Below are positions 4,789 through 12,089 of a stretch of 13,879 bases of DNA, piece by piece. Within the stretch, counting starts at the first letter, position 1. Each line of letters starts with the position of its first letter. A program made the position numbers and the translations under genes. The notes under the pieces are model-generated. The model saw nothing but the letters and a program-made list of their open reading frames with translations. It searched no databases and had not been told where the DNA came from. Source of the DNA: Bacteroidales bacterium UBA5548 (GTDB lineage: Bacteria > Bacteroidota > Bacteroidia > Bacteroidales > UBA932); contig DINE01000032.1 of the NCBI GenBank assembly GCA_002425935.1, positions 13,431-27,309 on the forward strand, given 5' to 3'.

Positions 4789-6770
4789 TATTCGAGCATC
4801 TGCTGCAGGAAGTCGGCCGGGTATTCTACTTTGTAGTCAATAACTTTACCATCTTTCTCAACCGGAATGATATCTGGGTTGATGAATCCGCCGTATGGCT
4901 TGAGGTTAAGTGCTGCATATCTCTCCTTAAGCTCCTTATGTAGTTCAGGGTCAATATTTACAGCGTAGGTGGCTATAAGTTTTTTGCCGGCTTCGTAGTC
5001 GCCTTCTGATTTAATTCGCTGAAGCTCTTTAAGAAGTGTTGCAAAAAGCTGGCGAAGTTTTACAAAGTCGTTGATTACGAAGTAGGTTTTACCGTCGCGT
5101 ACTCTCTTCTCAATTACATTGTCGGCCTTTCCGTTTTCGAAGCACCACTCGGCAATTAGTTTGCGACCCTGCATGTGTGCCTGAGTTACGTTTTTACCAA
5201 GGTCAATTCTGACGAACTGTGTGAAGATACCGTTGCGGATATATGAAATGTATGATGCTTTGTATGCCTCTTCGTTAGGAAGAACGCCAAGCTCTACAAG
5301 CTTAGGGTCTGCGAGGTAGTAGAGGGCAAAGATGTCGGCGCGTGCCTCTTCAAGTGGTGAACTGAACTCCTTAAGTGCGTTAGAAGAGGTTCCTTCGCGC
5401 ATCTGACCTGAACCGTGTCCAAGACATTCGTGCAGATCGGTGTGGAGGTTACCTGTGTGTGCTCCGTACTCTTTGAGAAGTGCTATCTCATTTTCGTCCC
5501 AAGAGAATTCGGTGGTCATACTCTTTGGCGCCTCTTCTGCAGCCATATTGTATGCTTCACTGATGTTTGCAATTGTTACTGATTTTGAGCCGTGTTCCTT
5601 ACGAATCCAGTCTGCATTAGGGAGGTTGATTCCGAGTGGTGAGGTAGGGTGGCAGTCTCCGCCTAGCTGAGCAACTGTAATCACTTTTGCAGATACCCCT
5701 TTTACCTCTTTTTTCTTGTACTGAGGGTCAATAGGAGAGTTATCCTCGAACCATTGCGCGTTCTGGCTAATGATTTCTGTCCTTTTTGAGGCCTCAAGGT
5801 CTTTGAAGTTAACCACAGCCTCCCAGGTAGCTTTCATTCCAAGAGGGTCGTTGTAGGTCTCGATAAAGCCGTTAATAAAATCTACCTGACTTTGTGTGTC
5901 CTCTACCCAGGCTACATTGTACAGATCCCATGTGCGGAGGTCTCCTGTTTTGTAATACTCAATAAGGAGTGCAATGTAGTTTCTCTGTGTGTCGTTCTCT
6001 GCTGCAACAGATGCCTTCTCAAGATGGTATATTATCTTTTCGATAGCTGCTCCGTAAAGTCCTCCGACTTTATAAACCTCTTCGTAAACTTTTCCATCTT
6101 TTTTAACAAGTCTTGAGTTTAGACCGTATGATATAGGTCGAGGGTCTTTAGGATCTTCCATCTTTGCGTAGAATGCCTCGGCCTCTTTACGGCTCACCCC
6201 TTCGTAGAAGTTAACTGAGCTTCCCAAAAGGAGGTCGCCCTCTCCCGAGATGTTCTTTCTCTGTGGGTAGAGTGCCGGGTCGTAAAGCATTGGGATGATC
6301 TCTGCAATAAGCTCTTCCTGACCGCTGGCTGTCATCAGCCCCTTGAAGTACTCTTCGCTGCAACCCGGGATGAATTTATCCTCGGCGTAGTGGTGGTGAA
6401 TACCGTTGCTGAAGAATACTCTTTTAGCATAAACGAGAAACTCTGCGTAGTCGCTGCTCTCTTTTTCGCCTGCGTAGTTGTCAAAGATAGTCTCTAGTAC
6501 CTTACGGATTTTTAAACCGTGTTTAAAGTTTTGATCCCAGAATATATCTCTGCCTGTTTTGGCTGCCTCACTAAGGTGATAAATATACTCTTTCTGATTG
6601 AATGTGAGAGAGTCCCAGCCCGGAATGCGGTATCTTATAACTCTCAGGTCGGCAAACTCATCTGCCAGGTATCTGAACTTCTCCTCCTGAACACCCTTGC
6701 TGCCTGTTTGACATGAGCCCGCAAGGAGCCCGATAGCCGATGCAAATAGCATAATTTTTAAGTACTTCAT
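4764..6770 (-). CDS. Dipeptidyl peptidase III (M49 zinc peptidase), lipoprotein
   Basis: 668-residue metallopeptidase of family M49, which removes dipeptides from the N-terminus of peptides. The zinc site is complete: HECLGH at 447-452 (His447, Glu448, His452) and EEARAD at 474-479, where Glu475 should be the third ligand. Cys in place of the second residue of the eukaryotic HELLGH is known from Bacteroides enzymes. The conserved GGDCHP-like segment is at 370-375. Residues 1-20 form a lipoprotein signal (hydrophobic 7-17, lipobox LAGSC, Cys20), so the enzyme is exported and anchored; the animal enzymes are cytosolic. Length agrees with bacterial members. The start at 6770 is fixed by this signal and a promoter just upstream. 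Its last codons and terminator are duplicated 490 bp away. It is divergent from the DUF486 gene and probably monocistronic. Confidence 0.95.
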   Translation of the reverse strand: MKYLKIMLFASAIGLLAGSCQTGSKGVQEEKFRYLADEFADLRVIRYRIPGWDSLTFNQKEYIYHLSEAAKTGRDIFWDQNFKHGLKIRKVLETIFDNYAGEKESSDYAEFLVYAKRVFFSNGIHHHYAEDKFIPGCSEEYFKGLMTASGQEELIAEIIPMLYDPALYPQRKNISGEGDLLLGSSVNFYEGVSRKEAEAFYAKMEDPKDPRPISYGLNSRLVKKDGKVYEEVYKVGGLYGAAIEKIIYHLEKASVAAENDTQRNYIALLIEYYKTGDLRTWDLYNVAWVEDTQSQVDFINGFIETYNDPLGMKATWEAVVNFKDLEASKRTEIISQNAQWFEDNSPIDPQYKKKEVKGVSAKVITVAQLGGDCHPTSPLGINLPNADWIRKEHGSKSVTIANISEAYNMAAEEAPKSMTTEFSWDENEIALLKEYGAHTGNLHTDLHECLGHGSGQMREGTSSNALKEFSSPLEEARADIFALYYLADPKLVELGVLPNEEAYKASYISYIRNGIFTQFVRIDLGKNVTQAHMQGRKLIAEWCFENGKADNVIEKRVRDGKTYFVINDFVKLRQLFATLLKELQRIKSEGDYEAGKKLIATYAVNIDPELHKELKERYAALNLKPYGGFINPDIIPVEKDGKVIDYKVEYPADFLQQMLEYGKKYSTL

Positions 6771-6801
6771 TGTTTGTAATATTTTGCAATTTTGTTTAAG
6801 A

Positions 6802-6809
6802 CAAAGATA
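6802..6809 (-). promoter_or_regulatory. Probable -7 element of the DPP III gene
   Basis: The minus strand reads TATCTTTG, a full match to TAnnTTTG, about 31 nt upstream of the ATG, leaving a leader of about 25 nt. No -33 TTTG is seen at the standard spacing. Confidence 0.5.
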
Positions 6810-6821
6810 TGATTTTTTGAG

Positions 6822-6829
6822 TACTTTTG
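6822..6829 (+). promoter_or_regulatory. Probable -7 element of the DUF486 gene
   Basis: TACTTTTG matches TAnnTTTG, 22 nt before the ATG at 6852. The nearest upstream TTTG (6791-6794) is 27 nt away, longer than usual, so the -33 part is uncertain. Confidence 0.4.
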
Positions 6830-6851
6830 CCTGCGCAAATTCAAAAGGTTT

Positions 6852-7223
6852 ATGAACAGAGGATTGCTGAGCATTCTGTTGCTGATTGTCTCAAACAGTT
6901 TTATGACAATGGCGTGGTATGGCCATTTACGCTTTAATATTGAGAGTAAACTGGGAAAGTGGGGTCTCTTTGGAATTATACTAATAAGCTGGGGGATAGC
7001 ACTTTTTGAATATATTTTTCAGGTGCCGGCAAACAGGATTGGTTACAGAGAGTTTGGCGGTCCATTCTCGCTGGTGCAATTAAAAGTTATCCAGGAGGTA
7101 GTTACGCTGCTGGTGTTTGTTGTATTTTCCCTGATTTTCTTTAAGCAGGAGAGCTTTAAGCTAAATCATTTTATCGCCTTTGTCTTTCTGGTGCTGGCGG
7201 TCTTCTTTATATTCAAGGACTAA
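6852..7223 (+). CDS. DUF486 (DMT-superfamily-like) membrane protein
   Basis: 123-residue protein with four predicted membrane segments (about residues 5-22, 38-56, 80-98 and 106-121). Family marks are MAWYGHL (20-26), FEYIFQVPANRIG (52-64) and QLKVIQEVVTL (76-86), which identify DUF486. The family is a small relative of drug/metabolite transporters and has no established substrate. Length is normal. The TAA stop shares bases with the stop of the convergent 160-aa gene (4-bp overlap at 7220-7223), leaving no room for an intergenic terminator. Confidence 0.88.
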   Translation: MNRGLLSILLLIVSNSFMTMAWYGHLRFNIESKLGKWGLFGIILISWGIALFEYIFQVPANRIGYREFGGPFSLVQLKVIQEVVTLLVFVVFSLIFFKQESFKLNHFIAFVFLVLAVFFIFKD

Positions 7224-7702
7224 GAGATTTTGGCAAAGAGGGCGACGTAATTTTTACCGTACTTTTTAGCACATTTGGGGCAGGTTGTGTACCATTCGTA
7301 TGTTTTTACGGCCTTTTTACCTTTTGACTGCAGGACCTCCTTAAAATCTTTGTGCCATTTACCTGTATCATTGTAGCTCCCTTCATATACCTTACAGTAG
7401 AATGAGCCGCTCAGGTTTAAATTCTCTGCTCCGGGAACCTCTTTGTTTACGGCAATGTACAAATCCATATTCCACAAAGAGGTGTGGTCTGAGAGACACA
7501 TCCAATTATCTGTCTCTGCTCCTGCTTCGGTTATTTTTATATAAGCTTTTGTAATAACCTTAACAAATCCAATAGGTATGTACATAAAGGTAAATACCCT
7601 GGTTTTTACGAACTTTTTTTCACTCCAGTTAAATGTTATGCTGTCCCAATCTTCGGGAATAAATTTTGGGCAGCATTGCTCTTCAGAAATTGTTGTGTTC
7701 AT
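7220..7702 (-). CDS. Conserved 160-aa soluble protein, function unknown
   Basis: No signal peptide or membrane span. Visible features are a CCPKF start region (Cys10, Cys11), PEDWD (16-20), a central CLSDHTSLWNMDLYIAV (69-85), VYEGSYNDTGKW (105-116) and a C-terminal CPKCAKKYGKNY (141-152). The layout resembles conserved Bacteroidota and clostridial proteins that databases often label 'hydrolase' without proof; the VYEG..DTGKW part recalls GyrI-like effector-binding proteins, which is a weak impression. The paired cysteines at both ends could bind a metal. The start at 7702 overlaps the upstream gene's stop by 4 nt (ATGA), so translation is probably coupled to that membrane protein. The stop overlaps the convergent DUF486 stop. 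Confidence 0.8.
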   Translation of the reverse strand: MNTTISEEQCCPKFIPEDWDSITFNWSEKKFVKTRVFTFMYIPIGFVKVITKAYIKITEAGAETDNWMCLSDHTSLWNMDLYIAVNKEVPGAENLNLSGSFYCKVYEGSYNDTGKWHKDFKEVLQSKGKKAVKTYEWYTTCPKCAKKYGKNYVALFAKIS

Positions 7703-8109
7703 GATCTATCTTTTTTTAAAAATGCCGTTAGCATTAAGAGACATGCCCCAAAAACTGCCGTTGCAGGCTGCATCCATGAGACATAGCCAATAATAATCAC
7801 TTGCGTTGTGAGCCAGATAAAGACCACACCTGTCGAAGCAAACGAGACAACACGTGAGAGGCGGCTATATCTGAAATTTAGAATAGAAGCTGTAAGAAAC
7901 GACCCTCCTACAACCACAAAGAGAATCAGACTCGGCAGGAAGTAGGACTCAAACGGACTCCCCTCAAGCCACTCAACCGGAACACCCTCTGCACCACTCA
8001 TTCCGTACCAGCCGCCTCCAAACGCATTCAAAGCCCCGAAAGCCAACAGCACCCCAAGCAGGATATGTAGTGCTTTGCTATTTTTAGATAAGTTTTGCAT
8101 ATAATTCAT
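7699..8109 (-). CDS. Conserved 136-aa membrane protein, function unknown
   Basis: Four hydrophobic segments are visible (about residues 15-31, 58-78, 87-108 and 112-130). The first loop carries a distinctive GGGWYGMSGAEGVPVEWLEG stretch (31-50), and YVSWMQPAT lies at 108-116. I recognise this as a conserved small integral membrane protein of Bacteroidota but know no function for it. It is the first gene of a two-gene operon: its TGA overlaps the ATG of the 160-aa gene by 4 nt. An internal ATG at codon 4 could also start translation. No TAnnTTTG element is clear upstream. Confidence 0.8.
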   Translation of the reverse strand: MNYMQNLSKNSKALHILLGVLLAFGALNAFGGGWYGMSGAEGVPVEWLEGSPFESYFLPSLILFVVVGGSFLTASILNFRYSRLSRVVSFASTGVVFIWLTTQVIIIGYVSWMQPATAVFGACLLMLTAFLKKDRS

Positions 8110-8177
8110 CTTTAATGTTTAATCTGAATCTGATATTTAAAGTTCTAATTGATCAGACTTTAGGTATTAATATATGA

Positions 8178-8196
8178 AACTGTTTAAAAAACAGTT
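8178..8196 (-). terminator. AT-rich hairpin directly after the OsmC-family gene
   Basis: AACTGTTT / AAACAGTT form a perfect 8-bp inverted repeat around a 3-nt loop, starting at the base after the TAG stop. The stem is poor in G+C and no T-run follows, so it is a weak terminator or a 3' end-protecting hairpin. Confidence 0.4.
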
Positions 8197-8637
8197 CTAC
8201 TCGGTTCTAATAACCTCAAAAGTGGTCTCTATATCTACATTACCTTTGACCATTGCGTAAACCGGGCAGTAGGTCTCCTCTGAAAGCTGTATTATCTTTT
8301 TCATATCAAGATCGGTTACATCGGGGGAGTGGATCTCGATTTTAAGATTGATTTTGCTGAATGCAGTTGGATGGTCTGCTCTTCGGATTCCGTGTGAATC
8401 GATCTTGAAATTGACAATACTCTTGCCCATCTTTCGCAGAAAGGTCAGCAAAGAGGTTCCAAGGCATGACGAGATGCTCAGCAGAAGCAGTTCAAGGGAG
8501 GTGTAACCAAGATTGTCACCAAGCGGAGGGGTGTAGTCAATAGATACCGGTATGTTGCCATCTACAGAACCTTCGAAGTTTAGTCTGTTGTTAATAAGCC
8601 TGATTGAGGCTGACAGCTCTTTTGATTTGTCTGACAT
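8197..8637 (-). CDS. OsmC/Ohr-family protein
   Basis: 146-residue member of the OsmC family of thiol-dependent peroxidases, which act on organic hydroperoxides as dimers in the cytoplasm. The two family cysteines are present: Cys58 in SISSCLGTSLLTFLRKMG and Cys124 in ETYCPVYAMVKG (numbering from the chosen start). The chosen ATG at 8637 begins MSDKSKELSAS, similar to family N-termini; an in-frame ATG at 8658 would add seven hydrophobic residues (MFLILFN) and cannot be excluded. It lies 80 bp after the YCII-like gene on the same strand, with a hairpin in the gap. Many OsmC-domain proteins outside the classical OsmC and Ohr groups have no tested substrate, so the reaction is inferred. Confidence 0.87.
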   Translation of the reverse strand: MSDKSKELSASIRLINNRLNFEGSVDGNIPVSIDYTPPLGDNLGYTSLELLLLSISSCLGTSLLTFLRKMGKSIVNFKIDSHGIRRADHPTAFSKINLKIEIHSPDVTDLDMKKIIQLSEETYCPVYAMVKGNVDIETTFEVIRTE

Positions 8638-8663
8638 ATTGAATAGAATTAAAAACATAACAC

Positions 8664-8679
8664 TTCCGGAGTGCCGGAA
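8664..8679 (-). promoter_or_regulatory. Small GC-rich hairpin upstream of the OsmC-family gene
   Basis: TTCCGG AGTG CCGGAA is a perfect 6-bp inverted repeat with a 4-nt loop in an AT-rich gap, 27 nt before the chosen start. It could be an operator, a leader hairpin or a weak terminator of the YCII-like gene; no T-run directly follows the stem. Confidence 0.35.
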
Positions 8680-8717
8680 ATGCAGTAAATTAAACTTTAG
8701 TACTTTATATCAATAAA

Positions 8718-9011
8718 TTACTTTGCAGATTCAAAAAGCCTCTCCAGACCAGAGTATGGTTGCAGGGTACTCACTTTAAACAGTGACAACCCCTGTTTTA
8801 CAATCGGCAGCCTTCCCAGTATCTCTTTTGCCTCCTGTTTGTCTTTACACTCGAGAATCATAACTGCGTTGTGAAGGTCGTCGAAATAGATCTCTCTGAT
8901 AATATTTTTCTTTATAAGTTCGTAGACTGCCTCTGCCTCAGCTCTAAGGGTCTCTTTTGCATGTTCCCAATTGGTGCCTTCAATCTCCTTTTCGATTGCA
9001 AGTATCTTCAT
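8718..9011 (-). CDS. YCII/muconolactone-isomerase-like small protein
   Basis: 97-residue protein with the pattern of a dimeric alpha-beta barrel: MKILAIEKEI strand, then a helix (AKETLRAEAEAVYELIKKN), IIREIYFDD strand, AVMILECKD strand, a second helix (KQEAKEILGRLPIVKQG) and LSLFKVSTLQPYSGLERLF. This matches small proteins labelled YCII-related or muconolactone delta-isomerase-like, often of unknown role. There is no membrane segment. It is divergent from the exonuclease gene and upstream of the OsmC-family gene; no strict TAnnTTTG box was found in the 118-bp divergent gap, only degenerate ones. Confidence 0.75.
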   Translation of the reverse strand: MKILAIEKEIEGTNWEHAKETLRAEAEAVYELIKKNIIREIYFDDLHNAVMILECKDKQEAKEILGRLPIVKQGLSLFKVSTLQPYSGLERLFESAK

Positions 9012-9129
9012 ATGAAATAGTTTAAGTTGTGCAGAAGTGGTGACTGTGTTGTGAAAAACGGTGTAAATCTACAAATCTTTTTAAAATTGATGCATATTTG
9101 CATTTATTTTCATGATAATAGAATAAAAA

Positions 9130-9624
9130 ATGAGAGATTTTGCGGCAATAGACTTTGAGACAGCCAACGAAAACCTGTCAAGCATCTGCAGTGTAGGTTT
9201 GGTTATTGTACGTGGTGGTGAAGTTGCGGAGAGGTTTTACAGTCTTGTTCAGCCTGAACCGAATTACTACAATTACGGTAACAGCTGTGTTCATGGTCTG
9301 ACGCGGGAGGATACAGAGGAGGCAAGGGTTTTTTCTAAGGTTTGGGCAGAGATTGAGCCGCTAATTGAGGGTTTACCGCTGGTTGCCCATAATAAAAGCT
9401 TTGATGAGGCCTGTCTGAAGGCTGCATTCAGAACTTACAGTATGGATTATCCTGATTATGAATTTTATTGCACTCTTCAGGCATCAAGAAAGAGGCTAGG
9501 TAAACTGCTTGTTAATCACAAGCTGAATACTGTTTCGGCTTACTGTGGTTTTACTCTGGAGAATCACCATAATGCGCTTGCAGATGCTGAGGCTTGTGCA
9601 GCAATAGCACTCAAATTGCTTTAA
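9130..9624 (+). CDS. DEDDh 3'-5' exonuclease (DnaQ/Pol III epsilon-like)
   Basis: 164-residue nuclease with all five catalytic residues of the DEDDh group: Asp8 and Glu10 in AAIDFETAN, Asp92 in AHNKSFDEACL, His147 and Asp152 in HHNALADAEA. It is a bare exonuclease domain without a polymerase-binding or GIY-YIG extension, so it is more likely a stand-alone DNA or RNA exonuclease than the replicative proofreading subunit. The N-terminus starts two residues before the first strand, which fixes the ATG at 9130; an A-rich run precedes it, the usual Bacteroidota style of initiation region. It stands alone on the plus strand and ends 26 bp from the convergent DUF2007 gene. Confidence 0.93.
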   Translation: MRDFAAIDFETANENLSSICSVGLVIVRGGEVAERFYSLVQPEPNYYNYGNSCVHGLTREDTEEARVFSKVWAEIEPLIEGLPLVAHNKSFDEACLKAAFRTYSMDYPDYEFYCTLQASRKRLGKLLVNHKLNTVSAYCGFTLENHHNALADAEACAAIALKLL

Positions 9625-9650
9625 TAAAGAGTTGTTTTCCTAATTGGACA

Positions 9651-9905
9651 TTAATTCTCTTCAGGGAGTTGTTTGTTAATATTGTTTTCATAATCCTGAA
9701 CAACAACTCTTGCTTGTTCTTCATCTTCTGAATTAACAAAAACTTTAACGGCACCTGCTCCCCCCGGTTCAGCCCACCAAGGTGCTATTGTGCCAAGAAG
9801 TTCATCTTTTAGATATGACTCTATTCCGGCATTTTCGAGGAGGCTTCTTACCATTTCGCACTGGAGGTATGTACCTCGAAATACTTTTACGGGATGGTTA
9901 TTCAT
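9651..9905 (-). CDS. DUF2007-family small protein
   Basis: 84-residue soluble protein. The VKVFRGTYLQCEMVRSLLENAGI opening (shown here only in outline: strand, then helix, residues 6-28), ESYLKDE (29-35), and a final strand-helix with VKVFVNSEDEEQA (53-65) are the DUF2007 layout, a predicted signal-transducing fold related to PII-like domains without proven function. Its start overlaps the methyltransferase stop by 4 nt (ATGA), so it is the last gene of the operon running from the right edge. No obvious terminator hairpin lies in the 26 bp before the convergent exonuclease stop. Confidence 0.83.
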   Translation of the reverse strand: MNNHPVKVFRGTYLQCEMVRSLLENAGIESYLKDELLGTIAPWWAEPGGAGAVKVFVNSEDEEQARVVVQDYENNINKQLPEEN

Positions 9906-10681
9906 TGAATTATCTTTTTAAAAACCATTGCAGAGCATATAACTTTATTTCTTAAAACATCGTACTCTTCGCTTTGTTTACTAACATATCTCATAAACAT
10001 CTCCCTCTTTTCGGGATGCATCTCTGAAAGTTCCAGACACCTCTTCTTCAGATTTTCATACTCCTGACTGTAACCATCTCCAACCTCTGCGCTCTGCTCA
10101 TGAACAAACTCATCGATTAGCTCTGCACCGGCAGATGTGGCCTGTCTGAGTATCTCTGTTTTGGTAACAAGTCTGGGGTGTTCAAACTTATCATTATCGT
10201 TTTTGTACCAGTCATCCATTATTATTATCCCATCTTTTGCCAGAGCAGGCAACACCCCTTTGATAGATGATTCGTAATCTCCGAAAAGAGGGCCGGTTGA
10301 TGCAAAAAGAATCACGTCGTAACCTCTAAGTTCTGCCACTTTTGTCCTTATGTCAGCAGTCTCGAAGATACAGTTATCTTCAACTCCACTTTCTGTGGCG
10401 AAAAGAGCAGCCTCTTTTATGAACCCCTCTACAGCATCTATTCCGTGACAAAAGCAGTTTAACTCCTTTGCCAGCTCAGTTGATACTGTCCCTTTTCCGC
10501 AACCCAGATCAAGAACTTTAAGTGAAGGGTAGTTCTTCATATTCTTCTTAACCAGATTCGCAATTACACCGGGATCTGCGCCGATAGATTTCAAATCTTG
10601 TAAAATGTAAGGGAGGTAGTTTACCAGATCGATATCTTCACAATCCATTGACGATGCAATGCTCTCTGATGTTGATTTCAT
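9902..10681 (-). CDS. Class I SAM-dependent methyltransferase
   Basis: 259-residue cytoplasmic Rossmann-fold methyltransferase. Motif I is KVLDLGCGKGT (55-65), the acidic residue ending strand 2 is Asp82 (HGIDA), the strand-3 acidic region is ETAD (107-110) and strand 4 is YDVILFASTG (121-130), followed by IIIMDDWY (152-159). A helical N-terminal part (1-50) and a charged C-terminal part (190-245) flank the core and may bind the acceptor. Nothing identifies the acceptor. The gene starts 12 bp after the permease stop and overlaps the DUF2007 gene by 4 nt, so it is co-transcribed with the ABC exporter. A link to a small molecule handled by that exporter is an inference from position. Confidence 0.85.
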   Translation of the reverse strand: MKSTSESIASSMDCEDIDLVNYLPYILQDLKSIGADPGVIANLVKKNMKNYPSLKVLDLGCGKGTVSTELAKELNCFCHGIDAVEGFIKEAALFATESGVEDNCIFETADIRTKVAELRGYDVILFASTGPLFGDYESSIKGVLPALAKDGIIIMDDWYKNDNDKFEHPRLVTKTEILRQATSAGAELIDEFVHEQSAEVGDGYSQEYENLKKRCLELSEMHPEKREMFMRYVSKQSEEYDVLRNKVICSAMVFKKIIQ

Positions 10682-10693
10682 AAGGTGAGTTAT

Positions 10694-11398
10694 TTATTTT
10701 TTGGACAAGAATCGGTAAATGAGGTATAACAGCCAAATTAAATGTACCGAGGTACCAATAATTAATACCAAATATGCATTTTGACTCTTTAGAACAGATG
10801 TAATCCAGTAGGTTGGAAATATAACTGAGATTGCTGAAAACCATTTAAGGGCAAAAAGGTCACTGAAAGCGAATATTCCCAGTACATTCAGCCCCTTTGC
10901 AAATGTTAGTCCTTTAACTTTATCATCGGCCCCGAAAAAGATAAGAAGACCGATAATTGCAGCATAAACTGCGCACAGAATGGAAAGCAGCAGTGCTGAA
11001 TATACTTTAACCTTAACAATATTAAGCACATATATTGTTAATGCCGAGTATATAAATGTAAGAAAAGAGGCGAGAGAGACTCTGTTTGCCAGGTAACCTC
11101 CTCTTCCCAAAGGGGTAACTGACATTAACTCCGCAATATTACCATCTTTATCGTCAAGCATCATAAATCCGGTTACTATGCCCAACATTCCGGATATAAC
11201 AATAAGTACTCCGGCCAGAAGGTAAATATAGTAAGGGGTGAAGTCGAAATTCAGCTCTGAGTTTAAGAACGGAATCAGAAATATTACCATTACCTTGAAT
11301 ACTCCGATAAGCAGAACCGGGGCAAATAGCAGTATTCCCATTACCGGGTCTCTCAATATCTGTCTGAGGTCATTTTTAATATGTACCAGATTAAGCAT
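10694..11398 (-). CDS. ABC-2 type permease, second subunit (fluoroquinolone-export-like)
   Basis: 234-residue integral membrane protein with six hydrophobic segments. The NDLRQILRDPVMG opening, followed by a long hydrophobic pair, is typical of ABC-2 permeases in drug and fluoroquinolone-type exporters. LDDKDGNIAELMSVTPLG in the first long cytoplasmic loop is the coupling region usual in this group. The ATG at 11398 is preferred: it gives the normal N-terminus MLNLVHIKND and overlaps the upstream permease gene by only 8 bp, with AGAGA just before it. A start at 11440 would add 14 residues inside the upstream gene. It probably pairs with the other permease and the ATPase. Confidence 0.83.
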   Translation of the reverse strand: MLNLVHIKNDLRQILRDPVMGILLFAPVLLIGVFKVMVIFLIPFLNSELNFDFTPYYIYLLAGVLIVISGMLGIVTGFMMLDDKDGNIAELMSVTPLGRGGYLANRVSLASFLTFIYSALTIYVLNIVKVKVYSALLLSILCAVYAAIIGLLIFFGADDKVKGLTFAKGLNVLGIFAFSDLFALKWFSAISVIFPTYWITSVLKSQNAYLVLIIGTSVHLIWLLYLIYRFLSKK

Positions 11399-12089
11399 TC
11401 TCTCTGTATATGGTTTTGTTTTCAAAAATACGGATTGCATATTTGAAAAAGATGTAGTTCATAACCAGCAGATAAAGGGTTAGACCTAAAGCTTCATACC
11501 AGTAAATTCCGTTGTAGGCGCCCAGCATTAACCTGAGAGCTGCAACACTTGGAACGGCTGTGTACAGATATGAGCCGGTAAAACCAAGCAATGAAAAGCA
11601 GGGCAGTACAAACAGCAGCATATAGGGAATTGTCTTTAACATATACTGATTTACATTGTTACAGCCTGCATTTATCATAATTCCGCTTAAAGTAAACAGT
11701 GATGATGTGAGTACAACAGACAGTGCAACCAACAATCTGTCAGCTCCTGTTACAGGACTCAGTTCGGTGATTGCAAATGCAGCCAGAAGCGAAACAAATG
11801 AGAGTGAGATACACTTTGCAAGTATATACTCCCCTGTTCTGAGAGGTGTTACAATCAGTGCCTGCATCACTCCCTGAGATTTTTCGAGCAGAATTATTCC
11901 GCCTATAAAGAAGAGTCCCAGAACTGATGGGTCTGAAAATACAACAAGAGGGAGTGCTGTTTCCAATATTTTTTCGGGTAAAAATGACAGAATAATCAAA
12001 TACATGACCGTAATAATCACATACACCAGATAGAAGCCCTGTTTTACCTGAAATCGAATATCTATCCAGACTGCATTTAATAATCTCAT
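11391..12089 (-). CDS. ABC-2 type permease, first subunit
   Basis: 232-residue membrane protein with about six hydrophobic segments (near 20-37, 52-68, 94-107, 118-139, 153-170 and 199-220). ILLEKSQGVMQALIVTPLRTGEY (66-88, given as outline) is the cytoplasmic coupling loop of ABC-2 permeases, where 'LxVTPLR' is conserved. The start overlaps the ATPase gene by 4 nt (ATGA), so the two are translationally coupled. Together with the downstream permease it would form a heterodimeric channel; the substrate is not shown by the sequence. Confidence 0.83.
   Translation of the reverse strand: MRLLNAVWIDIRFQVKQGFYLVYVIITVMYLIILSFLPEKILETALPLVVFSDPSVLGLFFIGGIILLEKSQGVMQALIVTPLRTGEYILAKCISLSFVSLLAAFAITELSPVTGADRLLVALSVVLTSSLFTLSGIMINAGCNNVNQYMLKTIPYMLLFVLPCFSLLGFTGSYLYTAVPSVAALRLMLGAYNGIYWYEALGLTLYLLVMNYIFFKYAIRIFENKTIYRENA

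Noticed and set aside
9090..9103. ATGCA-TATT-TGCAT inverted repeat upstream of the exonuclease
   Set aside because: A 5-bp arm in AT-rich DNA is expected by chance; it only overlaps a degenerate -7 box.
10638..10844. 68-codon minus-strand frame across the permease-methyltransferase junction
   Set aside because: Lies out of frame inside two well-supported genes and has no recognisable content.
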